Source of the DNA: Viridothelium virens
Lineage: Eukaryota > Ascomycota > Dothideomycetes > Trypetheliales > Trypetheliaceae
DNA: 64,000 nucleotides
Assembly: GCA_010094025.1 (NCBI GenBank)
Contig: ML991827.1
Coordinates: forward strand, 124,001 to 188,000
Direction: 5' to 3'
Position numbers and translations under genes: made by a program. The notes beneath the pieces are model-generated. The model worked only from the letters and a program-made list of their open reading frames with translations, did not search any database and was not told the origin of the DNA. Below, piece after piece: positions 1 through 10,924 of the stretch (positions within the stretch are counted from its first letter, which is position 1; each line of letters begins with the position of its first letter).

Positions 1-392
1 TACTAGGAGAAAAGTGTCCGGGCAACCCCCAGCAATTTCTCACGCCGGCGAGCGGATACTTTTTTTGTTTGGACGACTGTACCACTGTCTCATACACACG
101 GTAGTAGTTCGCATCCTTCAGCTGTCCGAATGCAGCTTTTCGCCTCGGTGAAGAACTCTTGGCAGAGGGCGGGAGAATGACTTGAGACGGCACACCTTTC
201 GTCAGCTGAGAGTGTAAGAATGCCCAAAGCTGTAGATTCTGAGCCGCATGGTAACTGGGCATAACTTCGCAGAGGCCGGCTCATAGGGTCATTTCTGAAC
301 ATCCTCGGTACAAGTTTTATTCTTCATTGCTTTACGCTTTCGCTCGCTAGGTACGTTCTCTACTGCTCGGCGGATTCGCTTGGAGCGACCAA
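1..392. other. Upstream intergenic region
   Basis: No gene is supported here. Bases 12-30 resemble a transposon terminal repeat: an AAGTGTCCG core followed by a C-run, as in the inverted repeats of the element at 9639-9876. No second end is visible inside the window. The rest is the presumed promoter of the S41-type peptidase gene. Confidence 0.4.
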
Positions 393-3134
393 ATGTTCTT
401 CGCATCTCTCGAAGTCTTCTCTTTCATTCTTTTCATAAGTCCTTTTTTAGTGTCAGCATCACTGTCGGTACCCGTCAATGTGACCGCTTGCGCCATACTG
501 AACAGCCAGCAAAATATCTTCTACGCTTCAGATGCCTACGCATGCTTGCGAAGCGTGCCGTTCAACCAAGCAGTCGCGACTAGATTTATTGGATGGCTTT
601 TAAATCGTCTGGAATTCCAAACCACCACCGCGTACCTACGTGCTCCACCTTCGACTTATCGGCAACCAGCGGTAAATCTTGAAGCAGAATTAGACAAGAT
701 ACAAGACAATTTGGATCGAAACGGCTATGAGAATCAATATGAATTCGAGGCCGCGGTTCAACGTGTGATATTTGCCGCCCATGATAGTCATCTTTATCTG
801 GATGCGGGTGCATTATCTGTCTTCTCTTTCCTGAGCCCCATCAGTATTGCGTCGATATCTATCGATGGCCAACAAGCTCCCAAGCTTTACGTTATCGACG
901 ATATCGACACTGCACAAACAAACTGGTCAGGGGGGCAACCATCTCCAATCAAGACTATCAATGGCCAGAATTCTACCGACTTCATGAAATCTTTTGCTAA
1001 AGAGAATGCTATTGGCAACTTGGAGCCGCACGCTGATTGGAATCAACTCATGAGTAGCTCGGTAACATCTTCTTTGGGACGTTACAGTATCTTTGAGTCT
1101 GGAGTCACGTTCTATCCGGGGGATACCCTAACGGTCATTCGAGAAAATGGCTCAGTGGTCGGACCGTACAAGTGGCTTGCATTCTACAATCCTCACGGAC
1201 CTACCGGCCCACTGATGACAGGCGGCGATTTCTATAACTTTTTCGTCCTTGGTTTGTTGCCTGCTAGCTACAATTCCGCTGACGCCAGCTTGAGCAATTC
1301 GCGACGGAAGACGCGGAGAGACTCACTCCTCCCCCTTCTTGACACAAATCTTGCCAACGATACAAACAAGCTATCAGGTTGGCTCGACTCGGCCTATCCA
1401 GAGCACCCAGATATCATGCAGAATGACCTGGGCTTTGGGGGCTATGTCACAGGATATTTCTTCAGAAGTACGAAACGGGCAGTCCTTAGCATCCCTTCGT
1501 TCTCGATGGATCCGAACGACCCACAGTCATTTAGCGATACCATTACTGCTTTCATCAAGCAAAGTCAGCAATTGGGCATGAAGCAAGTCGTCATCGATTT
1601 ACAGGCTAACCGGGGAGGAAACACTATGCAAGCGATCGATGCTTTTAAACAATTCTTTCCTGGAGTTAATCCTTACACCGGCACACGTATGCGGTCTCAC
1701 TCGTTTGGCAATGCGATCGGACAGACTTTTACCAATTACTTCAATGAGCATCCCCCGAACAACGCGATTAACCCACGATACTACGATATGGTACAAAGCG
1801 AATGGGTTGCATCAACTCGGCTGGACACAGCAGGAAATAATTACACGTCATGGAATCAATACACAGGGGAGAACCTATTTGCCGGCGATACCTTCACTAA
1901 TGTGCAACAGTACAACCTCAGTAGCTTTGTATTTGACGTTCTGTACTCCGGAGGCATCGAGGTCTATGGATATCCTGACCGCCAAGTCGAGAATGCTACA
2001 TCACCGTTTAGCCCAGAGGATATCATCATTCTTACCGATGGTTTGTGCGCATCAGATTGCGCATTATTCCTCGATTTGATGCAACGGCAAGGTGTGAGGA
2101 TAGTCGTTGCTGGTGGACAACCAACCGATGGTCCTATGCAAGCAGCTGGTGGGACTCGAGGAGCCGAGCTTTACGACACCTCGTCATTGGATGACGACAT
2201 CTTCGAAGCTTCGAAATTGAGTCCCAATGTCAACGCCAGTTTACTTAGCCTGGAGCAGCCTATCTGGGTGATCTCTGCCACCGTCAATCTTCGAGATCAG
2301 CTTCGGCCTGACGATACCGAGCCATTACAATTTAAGTACCAGCCAGCGACCTGCAGGATCTTCTACACCCCATCAACCTGGACCGACTTCACGCAACTTT
2401 GGAACTACGCCGCTGATGCAATTTGGAAAAATTCTTCTCTTTGTGTCCCCGGGTCCACAGGGCATCCATACTATACACCTTCCTACTCAGGTTCAAACTC
2501 CACCACCTTGTCTCGTAGAGCGCCACGCACAATACGCTCAGCTTCTCTCCAGCCACGTGCCGGCTCATCATTACCTAGCAGCTCCTCATCTGCCGCAACA
2601 GGCTCATCAATCTCCAGCACCGGCGCCAGTACTTCCTTCCTCGGCGACGCCTGTCCAGCCAACCAAATCGGGAGGCCCTTCGCCGCTGGAGGTAGCCGCT
2701 TCGAATGCCGCTCCGTGCAATTCTGCACCGTGAACAATTTCAACCAGAAGAGTTATTCGAATCGCCCAGTCCTTGTCACACTCTCCGGGTTCTACACACA
2801 GAAAGCCTACATCGATCAAGCGTCTACCAAAGCTTACAATTGTCCAGGTCAGTACTGTGTTCCTCTGGGGAGGGAAAATCCACCGTTTCAGCAGGTCAAT
2901 GGGAACAGCAGATACAGTGGTCAGTGGTGGGTGCCGTGCTATTGTCAACTCTCGAAGCAGAGATGCCAGACCAGAGCCGAGACACTATTACATGGTAGTA
3001 GCGATGAGCCGGCGGCGGAGGGCGATGGAGATACGCAGGCTCAGAAGTCGGAGGGGGTGACGCATGAGCAGTGGTTAAACAAAGGGGATATAGGGGGCAT
3101 TATCAATGCGGGACTTGCGCCTTGGAAGAGATGA
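393..3134 (+). CDS. Secreted S41-family (CPAF-like) peptidase
   Basis: Single-exon protein of 913 aa. The first ~22 residues form a hydrophobic signal peptide, so the product is probably secreted or wall-bound. The middle matches the fungal S41/tail-specific-protease-like family: a CPAF-like PDZ-type region around residues 160-330, then an S41 core with the motif DLQANRGGN near residue 401. The likely nucleophile Ser554 lies in TDGLCASDCALF. After the core comes a Ser-rich linker (~735-755) and a cysteine-rich tail of about 100 residues, which may be a wall- or substrate-binding module (inference). The ATG at 393 directly precedes the signal peptide. Several internal NxS/T sites fit a secreted glycoprotein. 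Family assignment is by pattern; the substrate is unknown. Confidence 0.8.
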   Translation: MFFASLEVFSFILFISPFLVSASLSVPVNVTACAILNSQQNIFYASDAYACLRSVPFNQAVATRFIGWLLNRLEFQTTTAYLRAPPSTYRQPAVNLEAELDKIQDNLDRNGYENQYEFEAAVQRVIFAAHDSHLYLDAGALSVFSFLSPISIASISIDGQQAPKLYVIDDIDTAQTNWSGGQPSPIKTINGQNSTDFMKSFAKENAIGNLEPHADWNQLMSSSVTSSLGRYSIFESGVTFYPGDTLTVIRENGSVVGPYKWLAFYNPHGPTGPLMTGGDFYNFFVLGLLPASYNSADASLSNSRRKTRRDSLLPLLDTNLANDTNKLSGWLDSAYPEHPDIMQNDLGFGGYVTGYFFRSTKRAVLSIPSFSMDPNDPQSFSDTITAFIKQSQQLGMKQVVIDLQANRGGNTMQAIDAFKQFFPGVNPYTGTRMRSHSFGNAIGQTFTNYFNEHPPNNAINPRYYDMVQSEWVASTRLDTAGNNYTSWNQYTGENLFAGDTFTNVQQYNLSSFVFDVLYSGGIEVYGYPDRQVENATSPFSPEDIIILTDGLCASDCALFLDLMQRQGVRIVVAGGQPTDGPMQAAGGTRGAELYDTSSLDDDIFEASKLSPNVNASLLSLEQPIWVISATVNLRDQLRPDDTEPLQFKYQPATCRIFYTPSTWTDFTQLWNYAADAIWKNSSLCVPGSTGHPYYTPSYSGSNSTTLSRRAPRTIRSASLQPRAGSSLPSSSSSAATGSSISSTGASTSFLGDACPANQIGRPFAAGGSRFECRSVQFCTVNNFNQKSYSNRPVLVTLSGFYTQKAYIDQASTKAYNCPGQYCVPLGRENPPFQQVNGNSRYSGQWWVPCYCQLSKQRCQTRAETLLHGSSDEPAAEGDGDTQAQKSEGVTHEQWLNKGDIGGIINAGLAPWKR

Positions 3135-4386
3135 AGGTGGCAGAGTGATTCCAGTATGCGTAAGATTATTGCTGGATTGGAAGGGCGTCACAGGCGTCCG
3201 CTGGGCTATTTGGCATACATGAATGAGCACGCAATATGTACAACATACATGGCGGCGGAGCTTGTGACCATTTAAATACTAATAAATTATCCCTTGACCT
3301 TGAGTTCCTTGGATGAATGTACTTATAGTGCTGTGGTGAGGCAAGTAGTCTGCAAAGGTCAATAAAGTTAGCTAGACGCATTGTACAACGAAGCGTAGAC
3401 CTTACGACCGACACACATACATCTAATATGAAATTATGTGCATAGTTCCCCAGAATTCTTTTGCTATCCCACCGAAGACCTATATATGTACAGAAGTCGT
3501 CCATTTCCTTAGAGGGACAGAGGGAGTTGAACACATAGACCTCCCTATATTAGGTATTTATGATGGATACCGAATAGATATTAAAGCGGAGAGGTTGAAG
3601 AGCAAAAATAGAATACTTATAAGATAGCCTATCAACTTTACCTAAATTATTTTAGTCCATAGTAAATGTAGAACAAGTGTAGCCTAATCTTTAGAATAAA
3701 GTATATAAGCAATACTATCTAATTAGTTTACTCTATAGCTCAGGCATCAGTGCTTCTCAGTACCTATCAGCGCTTCTGATTAAGTAGAGACTCAGTAGCC
3801 CTTAATATTCAGGGGTAAGCGGCATGTAGTGCTGCCTCGAGCGTTCTTCAAGAGTCTGAGTTTGATGAGACAAACCAAAGCGAGCAAAGCCGCCGGCTCC
3901 ATGCGGCGATCATTACACCCCAATCCACCCTGCTATTTCAATCAGCTGAAGATCTGATTGGTGGTACTACGCATTAGAGTACTCTATGACGGGCTTAAGA
4001 AATCCTCACCAGCAGTAATTTTACTGGAGAAGGTAGATGCTGAGTAGAATTCGCTGGTATATAACGCACTTGATATACTCTGAAAAGTCTTCGAGGATAT
4101 CAGGATAGGGAATCTCGGAATACTGCATTGTAGAAATTCGGAGGAACGAGGTAGCATTTGCTGTTACCGGACATGGGGTCGTTGTAAGAGGAGCAACAGT
4201 TATATTAGTACATGCGTCAATGGTTTCCCAAAAATCTGCAACGCAATCTGGTCATAATCGATTTGGATTAGGGCCTCCAGTATTGATCACCCTTTTGCAA
4301 ATTATGAATTTGTCGCAGAACAACTCAAAACTACCAAGTACAATAGCTGTGACGAACGAGACTGATTTAAATACCTACAACCATTT
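3135..4386. other. Gene-free, partly AT-rich tract with a decayed coding fragment
   Basis: No intact gene. Bases ~3540-3780 are strongly TA-rich, with many CTA/TAG/ATA words, as expected after repeat-induced point mutation. Bases 3877-3955 match 18156-18241 in the same orientation and look like a degraded copy of that coding fragment. Confidence 0.5.
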
Positions 4387-7300
4387 TCAAACCACTTCAG
4401 TGACGAGAAGAGTGTCCGTCGCTTGGGTCTTAGCATCTGCCAGACCCCATTTCTCCTTTATGCTTTCGAGCCACTCCTTGATGTCTATTCCATGATCACC
4501 AACAAGCACCTTATTCGCTTGGGTGCGCTTGGCGCTCTCACTACTCCACTTAGGCACATGCATGAACCTGTGACTGGGGTCGCACACGTCACGGCTGAGC
4601 TCCCCCAATTTCAGCTTCTCCAGACATTCCGCGTTGAACTGCACGTCGATACACTCACGGCAAACATAAAAGTCGTCAGCATAGGTCCATTCTGTTCCAC
4701 AGCGCCCGTCGCAACAATAAGTCAGGGGCCCTTTGAGTTTTGAGAATGTGTTGGTTCGCATAAGCCCTTGCTGTGGGACTGGATGTGCGTCTTCTTCATG
4801 AAGCGTGTCAGCAGCAACAGCTCCGCTGTCTGATTTGATGGTGGGTTTGGTCGAAGCCTCGTCGGAGGCAGGGGAAGTCGTTTTCACCAGTGTGCCTGAG
4901 TCGAGGAGCTGCGCAACCCCTTGTCTCGGCTGGATGAGGGACCATGCCGCTTGTGCATTGTCATCATCGCCGAAATCCATTAATGCATCGCCAAGCTTTC
5001 TGTAACCTTGCCAGTCATTGTCAGGATAATTATCAGATAGTAGCTGCAGAGCAACCTCAACGTCCGGTTGCAGCTGCTCTTTGGCTTTTTCTACATCTCC
5101 AACTGCTTGGTAGTATCGGCCAAGTAGGGATCGACCAACCGAGGGAGACATGCCGAAGTTTCCGTCGTCTTCATCGCTACTGTCTGGTCTGGATAGCCCT
5201 GCGAAACCTCGAATTTTGTCAAGCATCGTGACAGCAGCAGCCGAGTCTCCACCAGCTTCGACGGCCTGAGTGATATAGACCCTTGCGAGCCGTCTCGCGC
5301 ACAAGACATGCGCATACCAGCTGTCGTTGTCAGTGTTGGCTCTGTTGATAACCATCTCCCATAAACTAATGGCTTCTGTTCTCTCAGCCGGGCGCCTTCC
5401 GTGACGGTATATCATTGCTGCAAGATAATATGTCAAAAAGTAGTAGATATTCTTTGTTCCCTTATCTACTGCATTGTTAGCATCTTTGATGGCCTGACGG
5501 TAATAAACCTCGATGTTTTGCAATCTGCCCGTCTGGTGGAATGCTCCCACAATACTTCCATGATATGACTGATCCCACGCGTGGCTGTGGAAGAATCGTG
5601 AAAGATGGCTCTTCTTCGTATTTGAGTCGACTTCACGCTCTAGTCCTTCGAGCATCTCCACGACGTCACCATAACAGCGTGCCTCGCAAAGCGTGTGCAC
5701 GAGCTCCAGACGAACTTCGTCGTCGTCTGGAAATTTCCGAAGCAGATCCTCAAAGATCTGGCGAGAATCCTCATGACGGCCAAGCTCTCTTAGCCATGTC
5801 CCTTTCTCTGTCATGAGATCTCTCCAGGAATCCTCTGGCTCGCTCTCCATGGAAAGGCGTTTCCTAGCTTCGACTTGGGCAATGACAATATCCTTGTGAA
5901 ACAGGGCTTTATCCCAGTCTGGCTTAATTTTCTCATCCTTGTCACCCTTCGCGTATGTATTGGCGATGATATTGCGAACGAGCAGATCATCGGCATCCAG
6001 CGCCAGAACGTCGCTAAGCTGGCGGATAGCCTCGGAGATATGCCCATGGAGACTGTACGTGATGCCTAAGTATCGAATGCTGGGCTTCTTTGCTTCTCGA
6101 ACAATACTTGCATCCAGCTTCGCTACTTTCGTGAAGATACTATCGATGATATCGACACTGACATCTTGCTCGAAAGATGTCGACGTTACTCGCTCGGATC
6201 TGACACCGGCGCTTGAAATCTGTTTTGGTTAGCAAAGACCTCAGCTTGATCGATCTGACACAACAAACCTTATTGTAATATGCATGGAGCCACTCAAAAT
6301 GGTCGGCTACGTCGGAAGGAGACTCCGCGGAAAGCCATAACCGTGCTTGAACTATTGCAGAATCACGGAGAAGCTCTATCTCAGGCTTTTCATGACGCAG
6401 AACTTTGTTCACCCAGTGTTCTCCCTCAGGATCAGCATCAGCGACCTTCTTCATCACAGCCGAGCTTCGTAACAGCTGCAGGACTGTCGAAATGCCCTCG
6501 TCATCATAGGCCCATGATTCTCGGACAAAATTGTTGCATAGTTCGATAGTTGCTGGCTCTCTGAACAATCGCACGAGCAGAGGACCAAGCTCTGCCTTGA
6601 TATGAGGATCGACGATATCAAGATCGATCCCTTTGAGATGTGCGGCCAGATGAATTCCCGCATAAAATTGCAGACTTCTGGCTCGCTCGTCATCCTCGTA
6701 GTTCAAGGCCTGCAAACAGCCAAGCGCCATTCTGGCTTGAGCATTGTCGCAGTCTACGATCACGCTGATCTCGGACTTAGAGAGCTTTTGGTCGAAGAAG
6801 GCAGCCAACTCAAGCCGTTCATAGACGTCCTGGTCACACAATTTCTCGATGAAGTGCCGGGCCATCTGTATCTCTCCCTTTGACAGCGTTTGATTCAAAG
6901 TCTTGCCGGGGGAGTTGCGCTCTTTTGACAAGTTCTTAAAGTATTCCGCAATATAACTGTATTTGAGAGTTACAGTAGAGTATCGCATTTCAGAATTGGT
7001 AGTGACTCTAGTGACATTGAAAAAGGCAGCGTTTTTTTTTTCGATCTCCTCATGAAGGGGCTGGAGGGATTCGCGCTGCTCTTCGACAAAGAGTATCGAC
7101 TCTAGCTCGTATATCTGGAACGTCCACTCTCCGTACATGACCCAGAGTAGGAGCACATTGAGACTGCGCATCTCTTTGGTGCTGAGCGTGCGGTTACAGT
7201 TTTGGATGTCCTTCGTGATAGATTCACTGAGATAAGCGCCTCCTTTCGCTCGCTTTACGATTTGCTGAACGCCTTCCGGATCGTAGCTATTACTGATCTC

Positions 7301-8887
7301 GTTCAGCGTGCGGTCTGCTAGGAAGAAGCTACCGTTGACTGCTTCAGGAAGCTCCGCGATGACCCAGGCTTTAAGCTTTTGGACTTCAACTGTGGACTGA
7401 TTGAAAATGGCAAGAGAATTGGCTCTGTCACTGATATATGCCTTCATGTCTGAGCGTGTCCTGTCTCCCAAATTCACAGACGATATTTTGGATGGGTCGC
7501 ATGAAGACAGCTTTTGGGACAATGGGGTCCTTGCGGTAAGCATGATTCTGAGCGAACCTAAGTCTGCTTCATATGGTGCGAGATTGTCGAGAAGAGTAAT
7601 GAGATGGTCGCGTCCGGCTTCATCTAATTCGTGCGTCTCATCGAGCAAGAGAAAGAAAAAGGCGCCTTTGCCGAGATGATCGAGGAAGAGCTTCTGGAAG
7701 GTTTCAACTAGCGTTCCGGGATCGGCATTCTGTGTCAAGGAATTATAGACATCTTTCCGGTAGATCAAGTCGTTCTCCACAAGCTGTCCAGCCCAACACT
7801 GTAAAACATCTCGAACTGACGGGAGAAGTTTTAGCCCTTGAGCGTCCTTCTGACCGCCTCGTTTTAAATAAAAATAGGCAATGGATATCCTCCTAGCATT
7901 ACCAAGACCCTGAGGATATCGCTCCATCAGATCTCGAATAATTGCAGTCGTGGTGAACGATTTGCCGCAGCCCTCGTCCCCCCGAAGGATCATTATCGGA
8001 GCCGATTCTTTGGTCGTATCGGACCATGATCGATATTCAGAATCCTCGTTCAGCCAGGAGCAGGTCATCGGCAAGAGCTTGTCTCTACGATTTCGATACT
8101 CTGCACTGACCATCTTGAAGCTAGAATCCTCTATGCCAAGCTTGTTTTTGAGATCAGCCAGCTCCCGCTCTTCGCTTGTGGCACTCTCAAGTTTGGTGAG
8201 GGTTTTTTTGTTTTCCAGAAAGCCGGCGACAACATTTCGTTCAATGTTCTTCGCCGTGACCATCGTCACAGCGCCGCTAATGCGCCCTTCTTGGTCTTGC
8301 AATGATTCTAGGATTCTGAGCTGATCTTTAATATCACCGTCACTGCTGAACAGAGCTACCTCGAAGAAACGTTTGATCTTGTCTCGCTTGCGAGGCTTCA
8401 GCATTACAATGCATTTTTCGCAGGTCTTGACAATGGCTCTCAAGAGCCTGTGTGCTGACCGCGTCATTTCTGGACCAATGACGATCTGGTTGTCCTTGTA
8501 GATCTGCGACCGTTCCATGATCGGGCCAATGCGACCAAATAGGTCCCAAATATTTTCAGCAATTTTCTCGTACTCGAAGCCGGCTTCAATAAAGAAGGAA
8601 ATGCAGTTCATAGTAATATTAGCGGGACCGAAACCGGCCATCGATGCTCCTTGAGCCGCGATGCCGCCAATGCGCTCAACAGCGTGGAGAGTGAGGCCCA
8701 CTACCTTTTTGGCTTTGCCAACGGTTGTTTTGCTCTCAGCTACTTTTGCCTCTTTTAGCTCGTCAAGCTTCTCAAGGATTTGCTGAGCATTAGGCGACTC
8801 AACGTTGAGATCCATTCTAGTGGCCTTGATGAATTCATCGCAGGTTTCCTTCCACTCCGATTGAAGGTCAAGAACCTCGCTCGTCAT
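4387..8887 (-). CDS. STAND/NLR-like protein: Goodbye-NACHT-TPR with Cys-rich C-terminus
   Basis: Two exons (8887-6269 and 6219-4387) are joined across a 49-nt intron with a GTTTGT donor and ACAG acceptor in phase 0, giving 1483 aa. Residues ~1-130 match the fungal STAND N-terminal Goodbye domain. A NACHT NTPase follows: Walker A GDEGCGKS near residue 305 and Walker B-like FFFLLLDETHE near 412. From about residue 880 the protein is helical and TPR-like. Near residue 1380 is a Cys-rich ZZ-like segment (YCCDGRCGTEW, then FYVCRECIDVQF). STAND NTPases act as ligand-gated switches, and fungal members control heterokaryon incompatibility and cell death (family knowledge). The ATG at 8887 is used because the longer frame upstream opens with GTG. 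The TPRs probably sense the ligand (inference). The gene sits alone between two repeat-bearing tracts. Confidence 0.85.
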
Positions 8888-9436
8888 CTTGCAATGATGT
8901 GGTCTGTGGACTAGTACTGAAATGCGAGAAGCGAGGATTCGAGAACAGTGTTGCAGACACGAAAGGGGTACTGGAGTGTACCTCGTATCACCTGTCTTTA
9001 CAGCTCCTTCATGAGCCACGGCTGGGCGCGACCACCTTGAGTGAAGAGCTTTGAAAGGGGAGAACACCTGGAAGGCTGTCTAGGGAGGCCGCTTTGAAGA
9101 TGAACGTGACATCTTCATTCCCGGAAATACACCTTTTCATTGGCACGATAGACCTGCGTCACGGTCCTTGTTGCATTGCAGAAAAGTTTGAGCTGAGCAG
9201 CCAGGTCAAGTCGTCCAATTATCGATACGAGAAGGCCTGCAATCTGCTCGGGACCCCTGTCGGCCTTCGTGTGCAACTTGCGTGCGCAGCGTACGCTTCG
9301 TCGCATTAATCTGCATACCTAGAGAGCTCTGTAATTTTACCGACCAAATCTGTGACATTGCGATAATTCTTTGCCGTGAAAAGCGGACAGAATTTGGCAG
9401 GTGAATCAAGTAGACAGCCGATTTCACCACCACCCG

Positions 9437-9496
9437 CACGGTCCCATCTCCTGCACGATCCCACCTCCCGTACGGTCCTACCTCCCGGACGATCAG
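9437..9496. repeat. 17-bp tandem repeat, about 3.5 copies
   Basis: Three consecutive 17-mers and a partial fourth: CACGGTCCCATCTCCTG, CACGATCCCACCTCCCG, TACGGTCCTACCTCCCG, then GACGATCAG. The unit is degenerate at a few positions, mostly transitions. Confidence 0.75.
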
Positions 9497-9638
9497 TGTT
9501 TGGAGTCAAAGCAGATGAGCGTCCCTTCCGTCTGGTGTTTGGTCGTAAGCGGCCGTCAAACTAGGTCGTGTAAGGCGCAGATCGCTTCCATACTGTCGCC
9601 AGTGTACTCTACGTAGATCCACAGATACTGACTCGTCG

Positions 9639-9876
9639 GGTCAAAAATAAGTGTCCGATTTTGCACCCCCACACCGCCATGGCACAGGCAGTACACACCT
9701 CTCTAGATGCATCCATTATGCTCTTATTGTATCAAATTTAGCGTTTCATTCTAAGTTGTCTAAATCTTTGCCTTACATATAACATCTAAGGTGCATGCAG
9801 AGTTGTATACAGACGTGGAGGTGTCTCTCTGCGCTGCGGTAGTGGGGGGTGCAAAATCGGACACTTATTTTTGACC
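9639..9876. mobile_element. MITE-like element with ~33-bp terminal inverted repeats
   Basis: The left end begins GGTCAAAAATAAGTGTCCGA and runs on through TTTTGCACCCCCAC. The right end (about 9843-9876) is its reverse complement, differing only by one extra base in the C/G run. The 238-bp element has no coding capacity, so it is a non-autonomous DNA-transposon derivative. Nearly perfect ends suggest fairly recent insertion. I could not find a convincing target-site duplication. The TIR style is reminiscent of fungal Tc1/mariner-type elements, but the family is not proven. Confidence 0.7.
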
Positions 9877-9969
9877 TGAAGAGACTGATCAGGTTCACCC
9901 ACTTTCTTTTCCACTTTCAGACATGAGCAATAGATAAGCAAATCTGAGCTGTGGCGGTGTATTTTTACG

Positions 9970-10077
9970 CCACACCTCGGCTATATTTGAGTCCATCTGA
10001 GCTATATCTGAATTAGCCGGAGCTACGAGCCTACGTCTGAGCCAACTGGAGCTATATCTGAGTTCGCCTGAGACTTT
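9970..10077. repeat. Degenerate GAGCTATATCTGA-type tandem tract
   Basis: The words GGCTATATTTGAGT, GAGCTATATCTGAATT, GAGCTACGAGCC and GAGCTATATCTGAGTT recur every 20-30 bases. It looks like an old, diverged minisatellite. No coding potential. Confidence 0.5.
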
Positions 10078-10378
10078 GACCTTTTCATCGGGTCTTCTAC
10101 ATCAGTTTCGGGCCACAAGTACTGCCACATAGAGGGTGCTTACTTTAGTAGATAGTGGTGACCTGTGTGTCAAAATGGAACACTTCTTGATGCCACCTAA
10201 AGTCGGCTCAGCCTCGCTACTCTAGACCTCGATTTCTGTCTCCGTTTCCCAGTACCTCCTAAATTCTCTACACAAGTCAATAACGCATTCACCACAGGCA
10301 CATACGAATTTTCAATCACAATCCTTGGGCTTTCAATACCTATCTCAGCCAATACATTCGGCGACACAAAATTACAGG

Positions 10379-10924
10379 ATGACGTCGCTCAGCAATGCGG
10401 ACAAGAAGGAGCCTACGACGGCGTTCCTGACGACGGACAGCGACAGCGATGTGGATGAGGAAGAGATGAAGAAGTGGCTTTCGACGACGTACGAGCGCGG
10501 CTCGAAAAAGCCCATGAAGGAGCCCCTCACAGCACCTTGGGGTCTGCCGATCAGCGATACAGACGTGGAAAAGCTCAAAGTCGGGTTCAAATCTCGAAGC
10601 ATGGACGACAGATGGGATATGCTGATCGAGGATCCGGACGAAAATGGCAACATATCTCTCCATATCCTTCGAAGCTGGTTACAAGAGGAGTGCTACATAC
10701 TCCACATTGTTCCCAAACCACACAACGATGATGAAGGGAATGCAAACATCCAGAGCATCACATGGGAAGGGAACAAGGCGGGCTTGCAATGCGATGCAGA
10801 ACAGGCCAAGGAAGCCGTGATTCTGTCCAGAGGCGGCCTCCACTGCGGGTTAGAGACGCTCCCCCACTACCCGTCCTCAATGTTTTGGGATACTAGTGCT
10901 TATAAGAAGCTGGACGCGGAATAA
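10379..10924 (+). CDS. Hypothetical acidic protein, 181 aa
   Basis: Single open frame of 181 aa from the ATG at 10379. The frame extends upstream to about 10325, but that extension is less protein-like. The N-terminus is acidic and low-complexity (TDSDSDVDEEEMKKW), so probably disordered. The rest has mixed globular composition, with a C-terminal HCGLETLPHYPSSMFW stretch. There is no signal peptide, membrane span or catalytic motif I can name. Codon composition resembles ordinary genes rather than the decayed sequence around it. It lies between repeats and a secreted-protein gene. I do not recognise the family. Confidence 0.5.
   Translation: MTSLSNADKKEPTTAFLTTDSDSDVDEEEMKKWLSTTYERGSKKPMKEPLTAPWGLPISDTDVEKLKVGFKSRSMDDRWDMLIEDPDENGNISLHILRSWLQEECYILHIVPKPHNDDEGNANIQSITWEGNKAGLQCDAEQAKEAVILSRGGLHCGLETLPHYPSSMFWDTSAYKKLDAE

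Larger units (their letters stand above)
8888..10378. other. Repeat-bearing intergenic region
   Basis: No gene is supported; frames here are short and mostly lack ATG starts. It holds a 17-bp tandem array (9437-9496), an inverted-repeat element (9639-9876) and a degenerate tandem tract (~9970-10077), each listed separately. Confidence 0.6.

Noticed and set aside
8888-9067. Sixty-codon N-terminal extension of the STAND protein
   Set aside because: Opens with GTG and is unlike the Goodbye-domain start; the ATG at 8887 fits the family.
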